Assembly: GCA_963804005.1 (NCBI GenBank)
Contig: CAWDOP010000014.1
Location: 124,001 to 188,000 of the forward strand
Reading direction: 5' to 3'
DNA length: 64,000 nucleotides
Origin: JAGXRK01 sp963804005
Lineage (GTDB): Bacteria; Bacteroidota; Ignavibacteria; Ignavibacteriales; Ignavibacteriaceae
A model generated the notes under the pieces. It ran no database searches and was not told where the DNA came from. It saw only the letters and a list, made by a program, of their open reading frames with translations. Below, piece by piece: positions 43,201 through 50,875 of this stretch (positions are counted from its first letter, which is position 1; each line of letters begins with the position of its first letter). The translations under genes and the position numbers were made by a program.

Positions 43201-43628
43201 GTTTTATCATAAACACTTTTAAAGGCGGCTTCAATAAGAAAAAATGAATAAAGATGTGAGTCCTTCACTGCTAAAAGCTGCATTGCATTTCTCAAATCAT
43301 CCTTAATTTCGGGGAAATGAAAGCCGACTTTTCCTGCAGTTTCTAAATAATTTCTTTCAGTAAAAACATTAAAGTATTTAAACAAAGGAACGATAACGTT
43401 AAAAAGTAAAAGGGCAAGAACTGTAATCAAAAAAACAAAAAATAAAATTGTTCTTACTAATGACGAAAGATTTCCGAGCAACTCCACAAAACTGAATAAG
43501 ATAAAAAGTGAAATGCCAATCAATCCGGTTTTCAATAAACCAAGAAGAATCAAACGCAGATATTCCTTGCGATCAGTAAATTCTAATCGGTTAATTATTT
43601 CTTTGTAATATTTTGATTCAATATTCAT
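40245..43628 (-). CDS. Large coiled-coil membrane protein (DUF4175-like)
   Basis: The 1127-residue protein has two hydrophobic helices near residues 28-50 and 60-85 and a third near 155-172, then a long region with short Ig-like beta segments (about 190-510). From about 520 to 960 comes a very long Gln/Glu/Lys/Met-rich coiled coil, with a Gly/Met-rich patch (GGSGGGMM). This layout matches the DUF4175 family by memory, and its function is unknown. Its start overlaps the stop of the DUF4159 gene by 4 bases, so the two are coupled. Gln/Met-rich runs give a biased base composition in this stretch. Confidence 0.75.
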   Translation of the reverse strand: MNIESKYYKEIINRLEFTDRKEYLRLILLGLLKTGLIGISLFILFSFVELLGNLSSLVRTILFFVFLITVLALLLFNVIVPLFKYFNVFTERNYLETAGKVGFHFPEIKDDLRNAMQLLAVKDSHLYSFFLIEAAFKSVYDKTKSIKFGSVIKFDSLKKPALNFSVSILFAALFFLLIPGLTEASGRLIQFDREFIPPARFQFEVIPGDAEITKGSSFEIEIIIYGDKPANVILFTKEDEQTEYSEFKLTADSLKDYMFEVKSVRSSFNYFVRADELESENYRIDVVDRPIIKTISFLINPPAYSKIPPFEQKDNGNITALIGSRIDISLSSTKDLSSAFIEFDDTTQVELKSDNNIAQGYFRIRKETSYRIIIRDKKNNDNQNPITYFIKPVFDEFPQIELLFPGKDISLGSDNRVSLGARISDDFGFTKLLLYYRLSRSKYEQPKEEFTSIEIPIQSSQKEVDINYVWNLTQLLPAVDDIYSYYLEVFDNDDVIGPKSAKTSVFNVRVPSLDELLTQVDKVQNEAVDELSKTLKEAEQLRKDLEKIDQDLKQDKKELTWEEKEKIEKTLDKFEELQEKMSDVRENLQKMQQELQQNDLLSKETLEKYMELQELMNELTSDEMKKAMEKFRDILEQMNRDMTQSEMQNMKIDEERFKKSIERTLNLLKRIQVEQKFDELMKRTEQINEQQQELGEQTKQSDANNQKKSEQLSKKQDEISQQLDKLSGNMEELSEKMSEIDDMPSEEMQKLLEEFREQMNEELSKQASKDIKQKQMQRAQQNQQQLSQNMEQLMEMLQQMKDQRMQQSQMQVLTDMMRILDNLLKLSQQQEELKKQSEKLDPNSSQFTENAQQQNSLKQNLNRLLQQLSDLSQKTFAVSPEMGKALGNANQKMDVSIQSMQNRNGPFAAITQGEAMKHLNEAASMLKNSMESMMQGGSGGGMMSLMQQLQQLGGQQMSLNNMTQMLQQMIQGNMTSEQLAEFQRLGQQQDLIRKSLEQLNEEAKLSGESKKIPADLENIVKQMQEVVTDMNTERLDDDLIQKQERILSKLLDAQRSINERDFEKERRSETGQRIVRQSPTELNLSSDQGKNKIKDELNRTVREGYKKDFEDLIRRYYEALQKENIEN

Positions 43629-44299
43629 TTTAATGATTGACTCAATGCAAATACGACTATGTTCGTTCCAAACTTAAGAGCTTCCTCTCTAGTTTCTGGA
43701 GGATTGTTATGAACTTCAGCATCCGCCCAGCCGTCACTGGGGTTAGATTCATAAGTATAAAAAACCGCTAAACGTTCACCGATAAAAATTCCAAATCCCT
43801 GCGGTGGTTTTTCATCATGTTTATGAGTTTTAGGAGGACCGTTTTCAAACTTATAAACGTTGTTATAAATAGGATGACTAAACGGCAACTCAATAAAATC
43901 ATTTGCCGGAAAAACTTTTTTCATTTCGCGTCTTAAAGCATTATCTAAACCATAATCATCATCAATATAAAGGAAGCCGCCGTTCTCAAGATATGATCTT
44001 AATCTTTTTACATCATCATCGAAAAAGACTACATTCCCGTGACCTGTCATAAATAAAAACGGATAAGAAAATATTTCATCCGATGAGATATCAATAAACT
44101 GGTAACGTGCATCTACCTTAATATTCGTATTCTGTTCGATAAAATTTAACAAATTCACCTCTGCTGATGGATCATTATACCAATCAGCACCACCGCCATA
44201 TTTCAGACGTGCAATTGAAAATGCTCCGGTTGATTGAGCATAATACCCTACTGTATTAAAAAGCACCAAAAACGATATTATTGAGTATAATTTCATCAA
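43625..44299 (-). CDS. DUF4159-type secreted protein
   Basis: The 224-residue protein has a signal peptide (about 1-21, ending VGYYAQ) and a domain with FSIARLKYGGGADWYNDP, FLFMTGHGNVVFFDDD, LRSYLENGGFLYIDDDYG and AVFYTYESNPSDGWADAEVH. It matches the DUF4159 family as I remember it (a class I glutamine amidotransferase-like fold with no known activity). In Bacteroidota it often neighbours DUF4175, MoxR and DUF58 genes. Here only the DUF4175 partner is present, coupled by ATGA. Confidence 0.8.
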   Translation of the reverse strand: MMKLYSIISFLVLFNTVGYYAQSTGAFSIARLKYGGGADWYNDPSAEVNLLNFIEQNTNIKVDARYQFIDISSDEIFSYPFLFMTGHGNVVFFDDDVKRLRSYLENGGFLYIDDDYGLDNALRREMKKVFPANDFIELPFSHPIYNNVYKFENGPPKTHKHDEKPPQGFGIFIGERLAVFYTYESNPSDGWADAEVHNNPPETREEALKFGTNIVVFALSQSLK

Positions 44300-44384
44300 T
44301 TAATCAGCTATGTAGTATCAGAAAGATAAAAAATCTTTTGAGGTAAAATATAGTCATTTTAGAAGTGTAGAAATAAAAAGAGAG

Positions 44385-44432
44385 AACCTTCGAGGTTAGG
44401 TTAACGAGTTGTAATCATTAACCCCGAAAGTT
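44385..44432 (-). terminator. Terminator after the type IX-secreted repeat gene
   Basis: On the minus strand AACTTTCGGGGTTA pairs with TAACCTCGAAGGTT (12 of 14 bases) across a 20-base loop, followed by CTCTCTTTTTATTTC. Confidence 0.65.
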
Positions 44433-44440
44433 GCCAAATA

Positions 44441-45832
44441 TTACTTAACCAAAATCATTTTCTTAGAACTTTTATAATTTTCAGTTTTGAGTTTGTAAAT
44501 ATATACTCCGCTTGCTAGATGACTTGCATCAAAGTTTACTTCATACCTTCCTGCTACTTTTTGCTCATTAACAAGAGTTGTTACTTCTCTGCCAAGAATG
44601 TCGTAAACTTTTAATGACACAACACCGCTTACTGGTAACTGATAACCAATTACCGTACTTGAATTAAATGGATTGGGGTAGTTCTGTGAAAGTGAAAATT
44701 CTATTAGTAACGGTTCTTCGCTTCCCATAGAAGTTGTCATCTCCTTCAATGGTCGTCGCCACATACTGTACGCAGTGCCCGCAAAGAGATTTGTGCTGCT
44801 TACTGCAAGAGACTTGACAGTCGTTTTCGGATGTAAACCGGAGTTGACCGCAGTCCAGCTTGTTCCGTTGTTAGTGGAAAGAAAGACACCGCCGTCAATT
44901 GTGCCTGCAAAAAGATTCGTTCCACTTATAGCAAGAGAATAAACAATATTGCTCGTTAACCCATTGTTTACTTCTGTCCAGCTTGTTCCGTTGTTTGTGG
45001 AAAGAAATACACCTCCGCCAAAGGTGCCTGCAAAGAGATTTGTTCCGATTACAGCAAGTGATGGAACAAACATATTCGTTAATCCAGAATTGACCTTTGT
45101 CCAGCTTGTCCCGTTGTTTGTGGAAAGAAATACACCGCCAAGAGTACCAGCAAAGAGATCCATTCCGCTCACCGCAAATGATGGAACAAACATATTCGTT
45201 AATCCAGAGTTGACCGCAGTCCAACTTGTTCCGTTGTTTGTGGAAAGAAAGATACCTTCTCCCAAAGTGCCAACATATAGATTACTACCGCTTACTATAA
45301 AAGAACTTACATTTGCTTTAAGCGGTAATCCATTGCTTGCTGAAATCCAGCTGGCTCCGTTGTTTGTAGATAGAAATACACTACTATACCAAAAGACCTC
45401 ATATATATTCTCTCCCCTTACTACATATTTATTGTTTGATTCATTTATATCTGCAGTCCAGGTTGCTCCAAAGTCTGTTGACAAAAAGGTAATTAATGAT
45501 CCGCTAATTCCTGCAAAGATATTTGTTTCTTTTACGGCAAGAGAACTGACATTCTGATAAGTTGACAATCCAGAGCTAACTTTAGTCCAGAATGTCCCGT
45601 TATTTGTGGAAAGAAGTACATCTCCTTGTAAAGTCCCCACAAATAGATTATTACCTGATATAGCAAAGGAACTGAAATAATCTCTGTTTTTACCATCCAG
45701 TCCATTGGTTTGTACCCATTGCGCAAAACAAATCTGTGTTAAGAGTAAAAAGAAAAACAAGGTCCGATTTAAAAGTTTTTCCGCATTTCTTGCATTGATA
45801 TCAAGCGGGTGGGATTTTATTACATTCAACAT
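44441..45832 (-). CDS. Type IX-secreted repeat protein with C-terminal sorting domain
   Basis: The start is placed at the ATG ending at 45832 (MLNVIKSHPLD), with GGGAG upstream. The hydrophobic segment at about 26-38 ending CFAQ then serves as signal peptide. The 463 residues contain about eight imperfect repeats of about 40 residues built on the phrase VFLSTNNGTSWT and NLFAGT, the BNR/Asp-box-like pattern of beta-propellers. They are followed by a 90-residue C-terminal sorting domain (LSQNYPNPFNSSTVIGYQ, SLKVYDILGREV, GVYIYKL, KMILVK). It is exported by the type IX system and attached to or released from the surface. The binding target is unknown. Confidence 0.88.
   Translation of the reverse strand: MLNVIKSHPLDINARNAEKLLNRTLFFFLLLTQICFAQWVQTNGLDGKNRDYFSSFAISGNNLFVGTLQGDVLLSTNNGTFWTKVSSGLSTYQNVSSLAVKETNIFAGISGSLITFLSTDFGATWTADINESNNKYVVRGENIYEVFWYSSVFLSTNNGASWISASNGLPLKANVSSFIVSGSNLYVGTLGEGIFLSTNNGTSWTAVNSGLTNMFVPSFAVSGMDLFAGTLGGVFLSTNNGTSWTKVNSGLTNMFVPSLAVIGTNLFAGTFGGGVFLSTNNGTSWTEVNNGLTSNIVYSLAISGTNLFAGTIDGGVFLSTNNGTSWTAVNSGLHPKTTVKSLAVSSTNLFAGTAYSMWRRPLKEMTTSMGSEEPLLIEFSLSQNYPNPFNSSTVIGYQLPVSGVVSLKVYDILGREVTTLVNEQKVAGRYEVNFDASHLASGVYIYKLKTENYKSSKKMILVK
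44930..45250. repeat. Near-identical 120-bp repeats in the propeller gene
   Basis: Three consecutive repeat units (about 120 bases each, with a shared core CAGCTTGTTCCGTTGTTTGT and GGAAAGAAATACACC) are much more alike at DNA level than the outer repeats. This points to recent internal duplication or gene conversion. Confidence 0.7.
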
Positions 45833-46128
45833 CGCGCACTCCCTGTTTGAAATAATAAATATATTTCTTATCAACAGTCGGCTTCAGAAGAGTAGGCGGT
45901 TCAATGGGCTTAAGAGTAAATGGAGGAGGCAGCTAAGTTAACTGCTCTTCCAAAGTCAGGATATTTTTTTGTTTCATAATGCAATTAATTTGGATTATTG
46001 TCAAGAGAGATAAAGCATCGTATTTGTCAAGATTTGATAAATGCGCGGATTGAACAAGTCGGAACTTACAAAGCTCAAAATGATTTAATATACTGCCGCA
46101 ATGAGTTACCTCAAGATTTGGTAGATTT

Positions 46129-46833
46129 TTATATTTCACCCGATAAATAAGCTTTTCGTTTTATCTCCGGAAATTTTTCTATTGCATATCGTAGCATCGT
46201 CCTCGGAATTGTTTTATAAAACTTCTTTAAGAACTTTTCTTCCGTCTTTAGATCTATTTTACCAATCTCTCTCAGCATCCAGCCTACAGCTTTATGGATT
46301 AAATCGTGTTTATCGTTTAACAATATCTCAAAAATTTTCAGCGCATCGCTAAAATCTTTTTTCTTAATAAAAGCAAAAGTTGAGAGAACTGCTATTCGCT
46401 TTTCCCAGAGATCATTTGACTTAGCAAATTTGAAAAGCAGACTTCTGTTTTTATCAAGTAAATATTCACCAAGAATTTTAGGAGCGGAAAGATCAACTAA
46501 ATCCCAGTTGTTAATTCCTTTTCTATAATCAAGATAAAATTTTACAATTTTTCCCTTCTCGTTTTCATCAGCTTTCTTAAATCTTTCAACAAGAATAAGC
46601 AAAGCAATTAATCTTTCTTCATGATATTTTGAAGTTATCAGTTCTTTAAGTCCATCAAAAGAAAGCTCTTTAAACTTCTTAGCAATTTGTCTCTGAACAG
46701 GAACTACAATTCCAAGAAATATATCTCCTTCAGCATATTCACCTTTACCGGTTTTAAAAAACCTTTGAAGAAATTGTGCTTTCTCCGGATTTGATAGTTT
46801 CTTTACGTCTTTTCTAAATGTTGATAAACTCAT
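46129..46833 (-). CDS. DNA alkylation repair protein (AlkD family)
   Basis: The 234-residue all-helical protein has HEAT-like repeats and AlkD family phrases: KAQFLQRFFKTGKGEYAEGD near the start, ERLIALLILVERF, INNWDLVDLSAPKILGEYL and HKAVGWMLREIGK, with an Arg-rich C-terminal end (TMLRYAIEKFPE). AlkD glycosylases remove bulky alkylated purines without base flipping. The conserved WD and R residues appear to be kept. It is a single gene; the ATG is followed by a typical SLSTFRKDVKKL. Confidence 0.9.
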   Translation of the reverse strand: MSLSTFRKDVKKLSNPEKAQFLQRFFKTGKGEYAEGDIFLGIVVPVQRQIAKKFKELSFDGLKELITSKYHEERLIALLILVERFKKADENEKGKIVKFYLDYRKGINNWDLVDLSAPKILGEYLLDKNRSLLFKFAKSNDLWEKRIAVLSTFAFIKKKDFSDALKIFEILLNDKHDLIHKAVGWMLREIGKIDLKTEEKFLKKFYKTIPRTMLRYAIEKFPEIKRKAYLSGEI

Positions 46834-46964
46834 TTAAAGATTTCTCCCCCGACTTCTCAGGGTCGAAATTACAAGTTAAGTTATTTATTAGTTTTATTAA
46901 GCTAATTAGTTATTATATCCAATGCAACCGGAGTTTATTTTTCTACATAGGTTTATTCCGGAGG

Positions 46965-47174
46965 TTATTTCCTAAATAACCAGACAATCAATGAAATCAG
47001 AATGCTGATAATCAGCATTGTTGTAATTGGAATGTAAAGCTTGAAATTTGGTTTGTTTATGAAAATATCTCCGGGAAGTTTTCCCAAAGGAAGTTTGGAA
47101 AGCCACGGCCAAAAAAGTCCGGCTAAAATTATTATTGCACCGGTTACAAGAAGATACTTCTGCATTTTGCTCAT
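46965..47174 (-). CDS. DUF2905 small membrane protein
   Basis: The 69-residue protein has two membrane helices (about 7-25 and 48-66) separated by LGKLPGDIFINKPNFKLYIP, which is the recognisable core of DUF2905. Function unknown. Its ATG overlaps the stop of the Nudix gene by 4 bases, so the two are translated together. Confidence 0.88.
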   Translation of the reverse strand: MSKMQKYLLVTGAIIILAGLFWPWLSKLPLGKLPGDIFINKPNFKLYIPITTMLIISILISLIVWLFRK

Positions 47175-47575
47175 GAATCTGATAAGATATGATTATAAAA
47201 TTCTTCTATTACTTTATTATAATTAAAAGCGAGTTTCATATTGGATAACTCATCACGAGAAAAATAAGCGATTCTCTGCCCTTCTTTCAAATCAATTTTA
47301 TCGGTTTGAAGATTAATTCTTTTCCAAAAAACGTGATCAAATAAATTATCATTTTCATACACTCTAAATAATTTTATCTCGCCTACGTCCAAGTCCATTT
47401 CTTCAATCATTTCTCTCTTAACTGTTTCTTCAGGAATTTCACCATGTTCAACATGTCCACCCGGAATATCCCACATATTCGGAAACGGAATATTGGGCTT
47501 ATTATCTCTTAATAACATCAGTAATTCATTATTGCTGTTTATTAGCAGTATTCCGGCACCAATCCTTTTTGTCAT
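47171..47575 (-). CDS. Nudix hydrolase
   Basis: The 134-residue protein has the Nudix box GGHVEHGEIPEETVKREMIEEMD with the Glu residues that bind metal (RExxEE form REMIEE). It hydrolyses a nucleoside-diphosphate-linked substrate that cannot be told from sequence. It starts MTKRIGAGILLINSNNELLMLLR, and the start is upstream of the DUF2905 gene, with a 4-base overlap. Confidence 0.9.
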   Translation of the reverse strand: MTKRIGAGILLINSNNELLMLLRDNKPNIPFPNMWDIPGGHVEHGEIPEETVKREMIEEMDLDVGEIKLFRVYENDNLFDHVFWKRINLQTDKIDLKEGQRIAYFSRDELSNMKLAFNYNKVIEEFYNHILSDS

Positions 47576-47941
47576 ATTGTTTATTAAATTTTTATAAAAC
47601 TCTTACTTTTAATACACTTCCAATCTAAAAAGATACGAATAAAGGGGACTTACCTATCTCAATATAATTTTGATTCTATAACTAAAACTAATAATAAATC
47701 GGTAATAATTATAGGCAACGAGTTGGATTGACTTTCAACCGTTTCAAGGTTTTAGACTAAAGAAAATAAGTTTCTATTTTTAAAAATATTCTTAGCCTTA
47801 CAGAAAATTAAATCGATCCAAACTGGATGGATTTATTTTTGATGTTGGTATTCCATTTATAAGTACGAGTTATAAATTATATGAATTGTTCAATAGATGA
47901 AGTATAAAAATAATCAGTAGCAGTTATACAAAATGAAAGGA
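47576..47941. other. Intergenic region, 366 bp
   Basis: This AT-rich gap lies between the start of the Nudix gene and the stop of the hybrid kinase. I see no convincing gene, terminator or structured RNA here. It probably contains the Nudix promoter. Confidence 0.5.
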
Positions 47942-49459
47942 TTAGTCAGAAGCTTCTTCTAAAACTTTTATAAGTTCGTTTTTTCCAAAAGGTTTTACCA
48001 GGAATTTTTTTGCACCGGCATTATAGAATTCTTTTATCTTTTCTTCAAAATATTCACTTGAAATTATAATCATTGGTCGTTTATAAGGATCATTCTTTTT
48101 GATGTCTTTACAAATAAGCATTCCCTGAAGCCAGTAATTTTTATTAACATCAAAAATGATATAGCTGAAATTTACATCACGAATATATTCAAGCTTAAAA
48201 TCTCTTATCGAGTAGTTAACAATTTCAAATTCCTTTTTAAGAAAAGCTTTAATTAGTTCATAGGAATCACCAGAATCGTCTAGCATTAAAATACGTCGGG
48301 AATTTAGTGGTTTATCTTCTTCAGAAAATATTTTCTTTTTAAAATTAAGATTTTGTGTTAAAGGAAGCGTAAAAGTAAACGTTGAACCAACACCTTTTAT
48401 GCTATCAACGAGTAAAGAACCGCCTAGTCTTTCAATATATCTTTTAGCTAAAGCGAGTCCTAATCCATTTCCCTCAAAATTGCGACCGATGTTTAAATCT
48501 TCTTGGCTGAACGGTTGATATAGATGATCAAGATAATTAGTGGATATTCCTACTCCGGAATCTTTAACTCTGCACACTGCAAGATCGCGCTCCTCAAGGA
48601 CATCAACCTCTACTTCAACAAATCCCAGATGAGTAAATTTTATAGCATTACTAATTAAATTGTTAAATGCATTTTCAACACAATGAACATCTACATCTAC
48701 AAATACTTTTGATTTTGTGAAGTTAGTTCTTAGCTGTAGATTTTTTTCTTGAGCGGCTTTCTTATGATTTGGCAAACAACTTTGAAAAAACCCTATAAGA
48801 TCAATTGTTTCTACGCTCATTGTATAATTTCCAGCTTCAAGCTGGGCAAATTCAAGCATTTGAGTAATACTTTTAAACAATCTTTCACTACCGCTGTGAA
48901 GATTATCAAGATATACTTTATCTTCGGCGTCAATCTTGTTAGCAAGGTTATCTCTAATAAGAGACGAATATCCTAGAATAATATTAAGCGGCGTTCTTAG
49001 TTCATGTGAGAGTACATTAAGAAAATTATTTTTTAACCGTTCGGATTCCTTATTTGCTTCACGGGCTTTCTTTACTTCCTCCTCTGTTAAAACCATATCG
49101 GTTATGTCTTCGTGAAATAATACTAAGTACTTATTGCCTAAGTTATTCAAGGAGAAAACGCTTGTTTTAAGAATAGGTATTGCACCATCTGTAGAATTAA
49201 GCAATGCATCGGTATAGTTGTTTATAGTAAGATATTCTTTGCCGTCAAATACTTCAGTAATCACTTTAAATATTCCATTCTCCTTTAAAACGTTATCAGA
49301 AAAAACAGAGTATTCGGTTAATTCATCCAGATGATATCCCCAGGTAATGATAAATGCTTCGTTGACATAAATAATCTTACCTTCATTATCAACTACCTGT
49401 ACAGGATTACGCAGGTGATTATATAACATTTCGAAATATTTAATTAACTCACTTATCAT
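47942..49459 (-). CDS. Hybrid sensor: PAS-histidine kinase-receiver
   Basis: The 505-residue protein starts with a PAS domain (about 5-125, LRNPVQVVDNEGKIIYVNEAF), then HisKA (LSHELRTPLNIILGYS, His near 153), an ATPase domain (NLISNAIKFTHLG, DSGVGI, GNGLGLALAKRYIE) and a C-terminal receiver (about 390-505). The receiver keeps its Asp in YIIFDVNK and Lys in FLVKPFGK but looks divergent. It starts 1 base after the stop of the GAF-ATPase gene, so the two work from one transcript. Confidence 0.9.
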   Translation of the reverse strand: MISELIKYFEMLYNHLRNPVQVVDNEGKIIYVNEAFIITWGYHLDELTEYSVFSDNVLKENGIFKVITEVFDGKEYLTINNYTDALLNSTDGAIPILKTSVFSLNNLGNKYLVLFHEDITDMVLTEEEVKKAREANKESERLKNNFLNVLSHELRTPLNIILGYSSLIRDNLANKIDAEDKVYLDNLHSGSERLFKSITQMLEFAQLEAGNYTMSVETIDLIGFFQSCLPNHKKAAQEKNLQLRTNFTKSKVFVDVDVHCVENAFNNLISNAIKFTHLGFVEVEVDVLEERDLAVCRVKDSGVGISTNYLDHLYQPFSQEDLNIGRNFEGNGLGLALAKRYIERLGGSLLVDSIKGVGSTFTFTLPLTQNLNFKKKIFSEEDKPLNSRRILMLDDSGDSYELIKAFLKKEFEIVNYSIRDFKLEYIRDVNFSYIIFDVNKNYWLQGMLICKDIKKNDPYKRPMIIISSEYFEEKIKEFYNAGAKKFLVKPFGKNELIKVLEEASD

Positions 49460-49460
49460 A

Positions 49461-50768
49461 TTAATTTATCGGTAGTGTAATTTCAAATGCAGTTCCGACA
49501 GGTATATCAATCAATTGAATTGTTCCTCTGTGCCTGTCAACTATGCTCTTGCATAGAAATAAGCCGTAACTAGTCTTACCAGCACTGAAAAGATTAAATA
49601 TATTATTTCTCAACTCTATTGGTATTCCTGTTCCATTATCTTCAACCAGAATATTAATTAAATTATTCTTAGCAAACGATTTAATTATTATTGTTGCATC
49701 CTTTCTTGCTTCAGCAGAATTAGTAAATAAATGGACTAATAAATGCTGAATCTGTTCTGAATCATAGCTACACAATGGAAGATTATTCAATTCAGTATCA
49801 AAAGTTATAGACTGAAATCTTTTCATCGGAGAAATATATCTGATAACAGATTGTATAGTTTTATTCAGATCACCGCTGTCTTTATTCAGGTTCATGATAG
49901 AAGTTTCCATCAATACCTGTGCAAATTTCTGGATTCCACGAATACTATCAATTGCTACTTTTATTTTTAATTTTAAGCGATCGAACAAAAAAGTATCAGC
50001 CTTTGGGTTTGTAAACTTAAATTCCTTTTGCGATTTTTCAATTACACGCATTAAACTTTCATTTTCTAATAAGGCAACGTGCACAAGCGCTTGCAAAGAC
50101 TGTCCAATTTCGGAATCTATACTTGATTTAAGTGCTTTTCTTTCAGCCTGAATAAGCTGCGTGTTTGCTTCCTGTAAGGCATTGTTAGCATTTAACTGGG
50201 CATTATACAACTGTGCATTTCTGATTGCTGATGCTGCCTGTCCTGCAAGTATTTCAAAAGTGCTGGTTATTTCTTTTTCCTGAATCTTATGCAGATGACG
50301 ACTATCAACATATATTACACCAATTTTATTTCCATCTGTTATTAGCGGGGAACATAGAATTGTCTGAAGATCAAGACGAAAGATACTTTTACTTGTGTCA
50401 AAGTTAGTATCACTTTGGGCACCTTCAATAAATCTTGATTGTCCGTGATAGAAAACATCTTCAACTACAGAGGTGCTAATATGAAAAAGACTTTCCGGAA
50501 GTTGTTTATTGTTTGAATCTAAACCAAGCTTATAATCAAGTTTCCCTGATTGGTTTTTCAAAACAATAAAACCTCTCTCGGAGTTAGTAATTCTAATTGC
50601 ATTTTTAAGTACAAGCTCCAGAACATCCTCAAGAATAAGCGAGCGATTAATTGTATTAAGAATGTTAAGAATTACTTCGAGGTTTTTTGCACGTTCAGAA
50701 GTTTCATCGAAGTCAGGGGAATTCTTTAATCCGTCGTCAACATTTTTTTTAAATTCTGAAAACTTCAT
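49461..50768 (-). CDS. GAF-domain protein with histidine-kinase ATPase fold but no clear H-box
   Basis: The 435-residue protein has a GAF domain (about 40-185, ITNSERGFIVLKNQSG to AGQAASAIRNAQLYNAQ), a long helical region (about 185-310) and a HATPase domain (about 325-435, LVHLFTNSAEARKD, EDNGTGIP, SYGLFLCKSIVDRHRG). In the place where HisKA should give an HExxxP motif I see only QSLQALVHVALLENES. The likely nature is an atypical kinase or an accessory sensor for the coupled hybrid kinase encoded next. The ATPase motifs look intact. Confidence 0.85.
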   Translation of the reverse strand: MKFSEFKKNVDDGLKNSPDFDETSERAKNLEVILNILNTINRSLILEDVLELVLKNAIRITNSERGFIVLKNQSGKLDYKLGLDSNNKQLPESLFHISTSVVEDVFYHGQSRFIEGAQSDTNFDTSKSIFRLDLQTILCSPLITDGNKIGVIYVDSRHLHKIQEKEITSTFEILAGQAASAIRNAQLYNAQLNANNALQEANTQLIQAERKALKSSIDSEIGQSLQALVHVALLENESLMRVIEKSQKEFKFTNPKADTFLFDRLKLKIKVAIDSIRGIQKFAQVLMETSIMNLNKDSGDLNKTIQSVIRYISPMKRFQSITFDTELNNLPLCSYDSEQIQHLLVHLFTNSAEARKDATIIIKSFAKNNLINILVEDNGTGIPIELRNNIFNLFSAGKTSYGLFLCKSIVDRHRGTIQLIDIPVGTAFEITLPIN

Positions 50769-50875
50769 CTGATTATCTTTTGGTTACAACTCTAAATTTT
50801 AATAAATGAAAACAATACTTTAATAAATATTGTATACAATACTTATGCCAAATAAGTTAAAGCATTTTCTTGTAA

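Noticed and set aside
45933..46139. 68-codon minus-strand frame between AlkD and the repeat protein
   Set aside because: It has low similarity to anything I know, overlaps AlkD's end and has no clear ribosome site. The 296-bp gap holds nothing else I can support.
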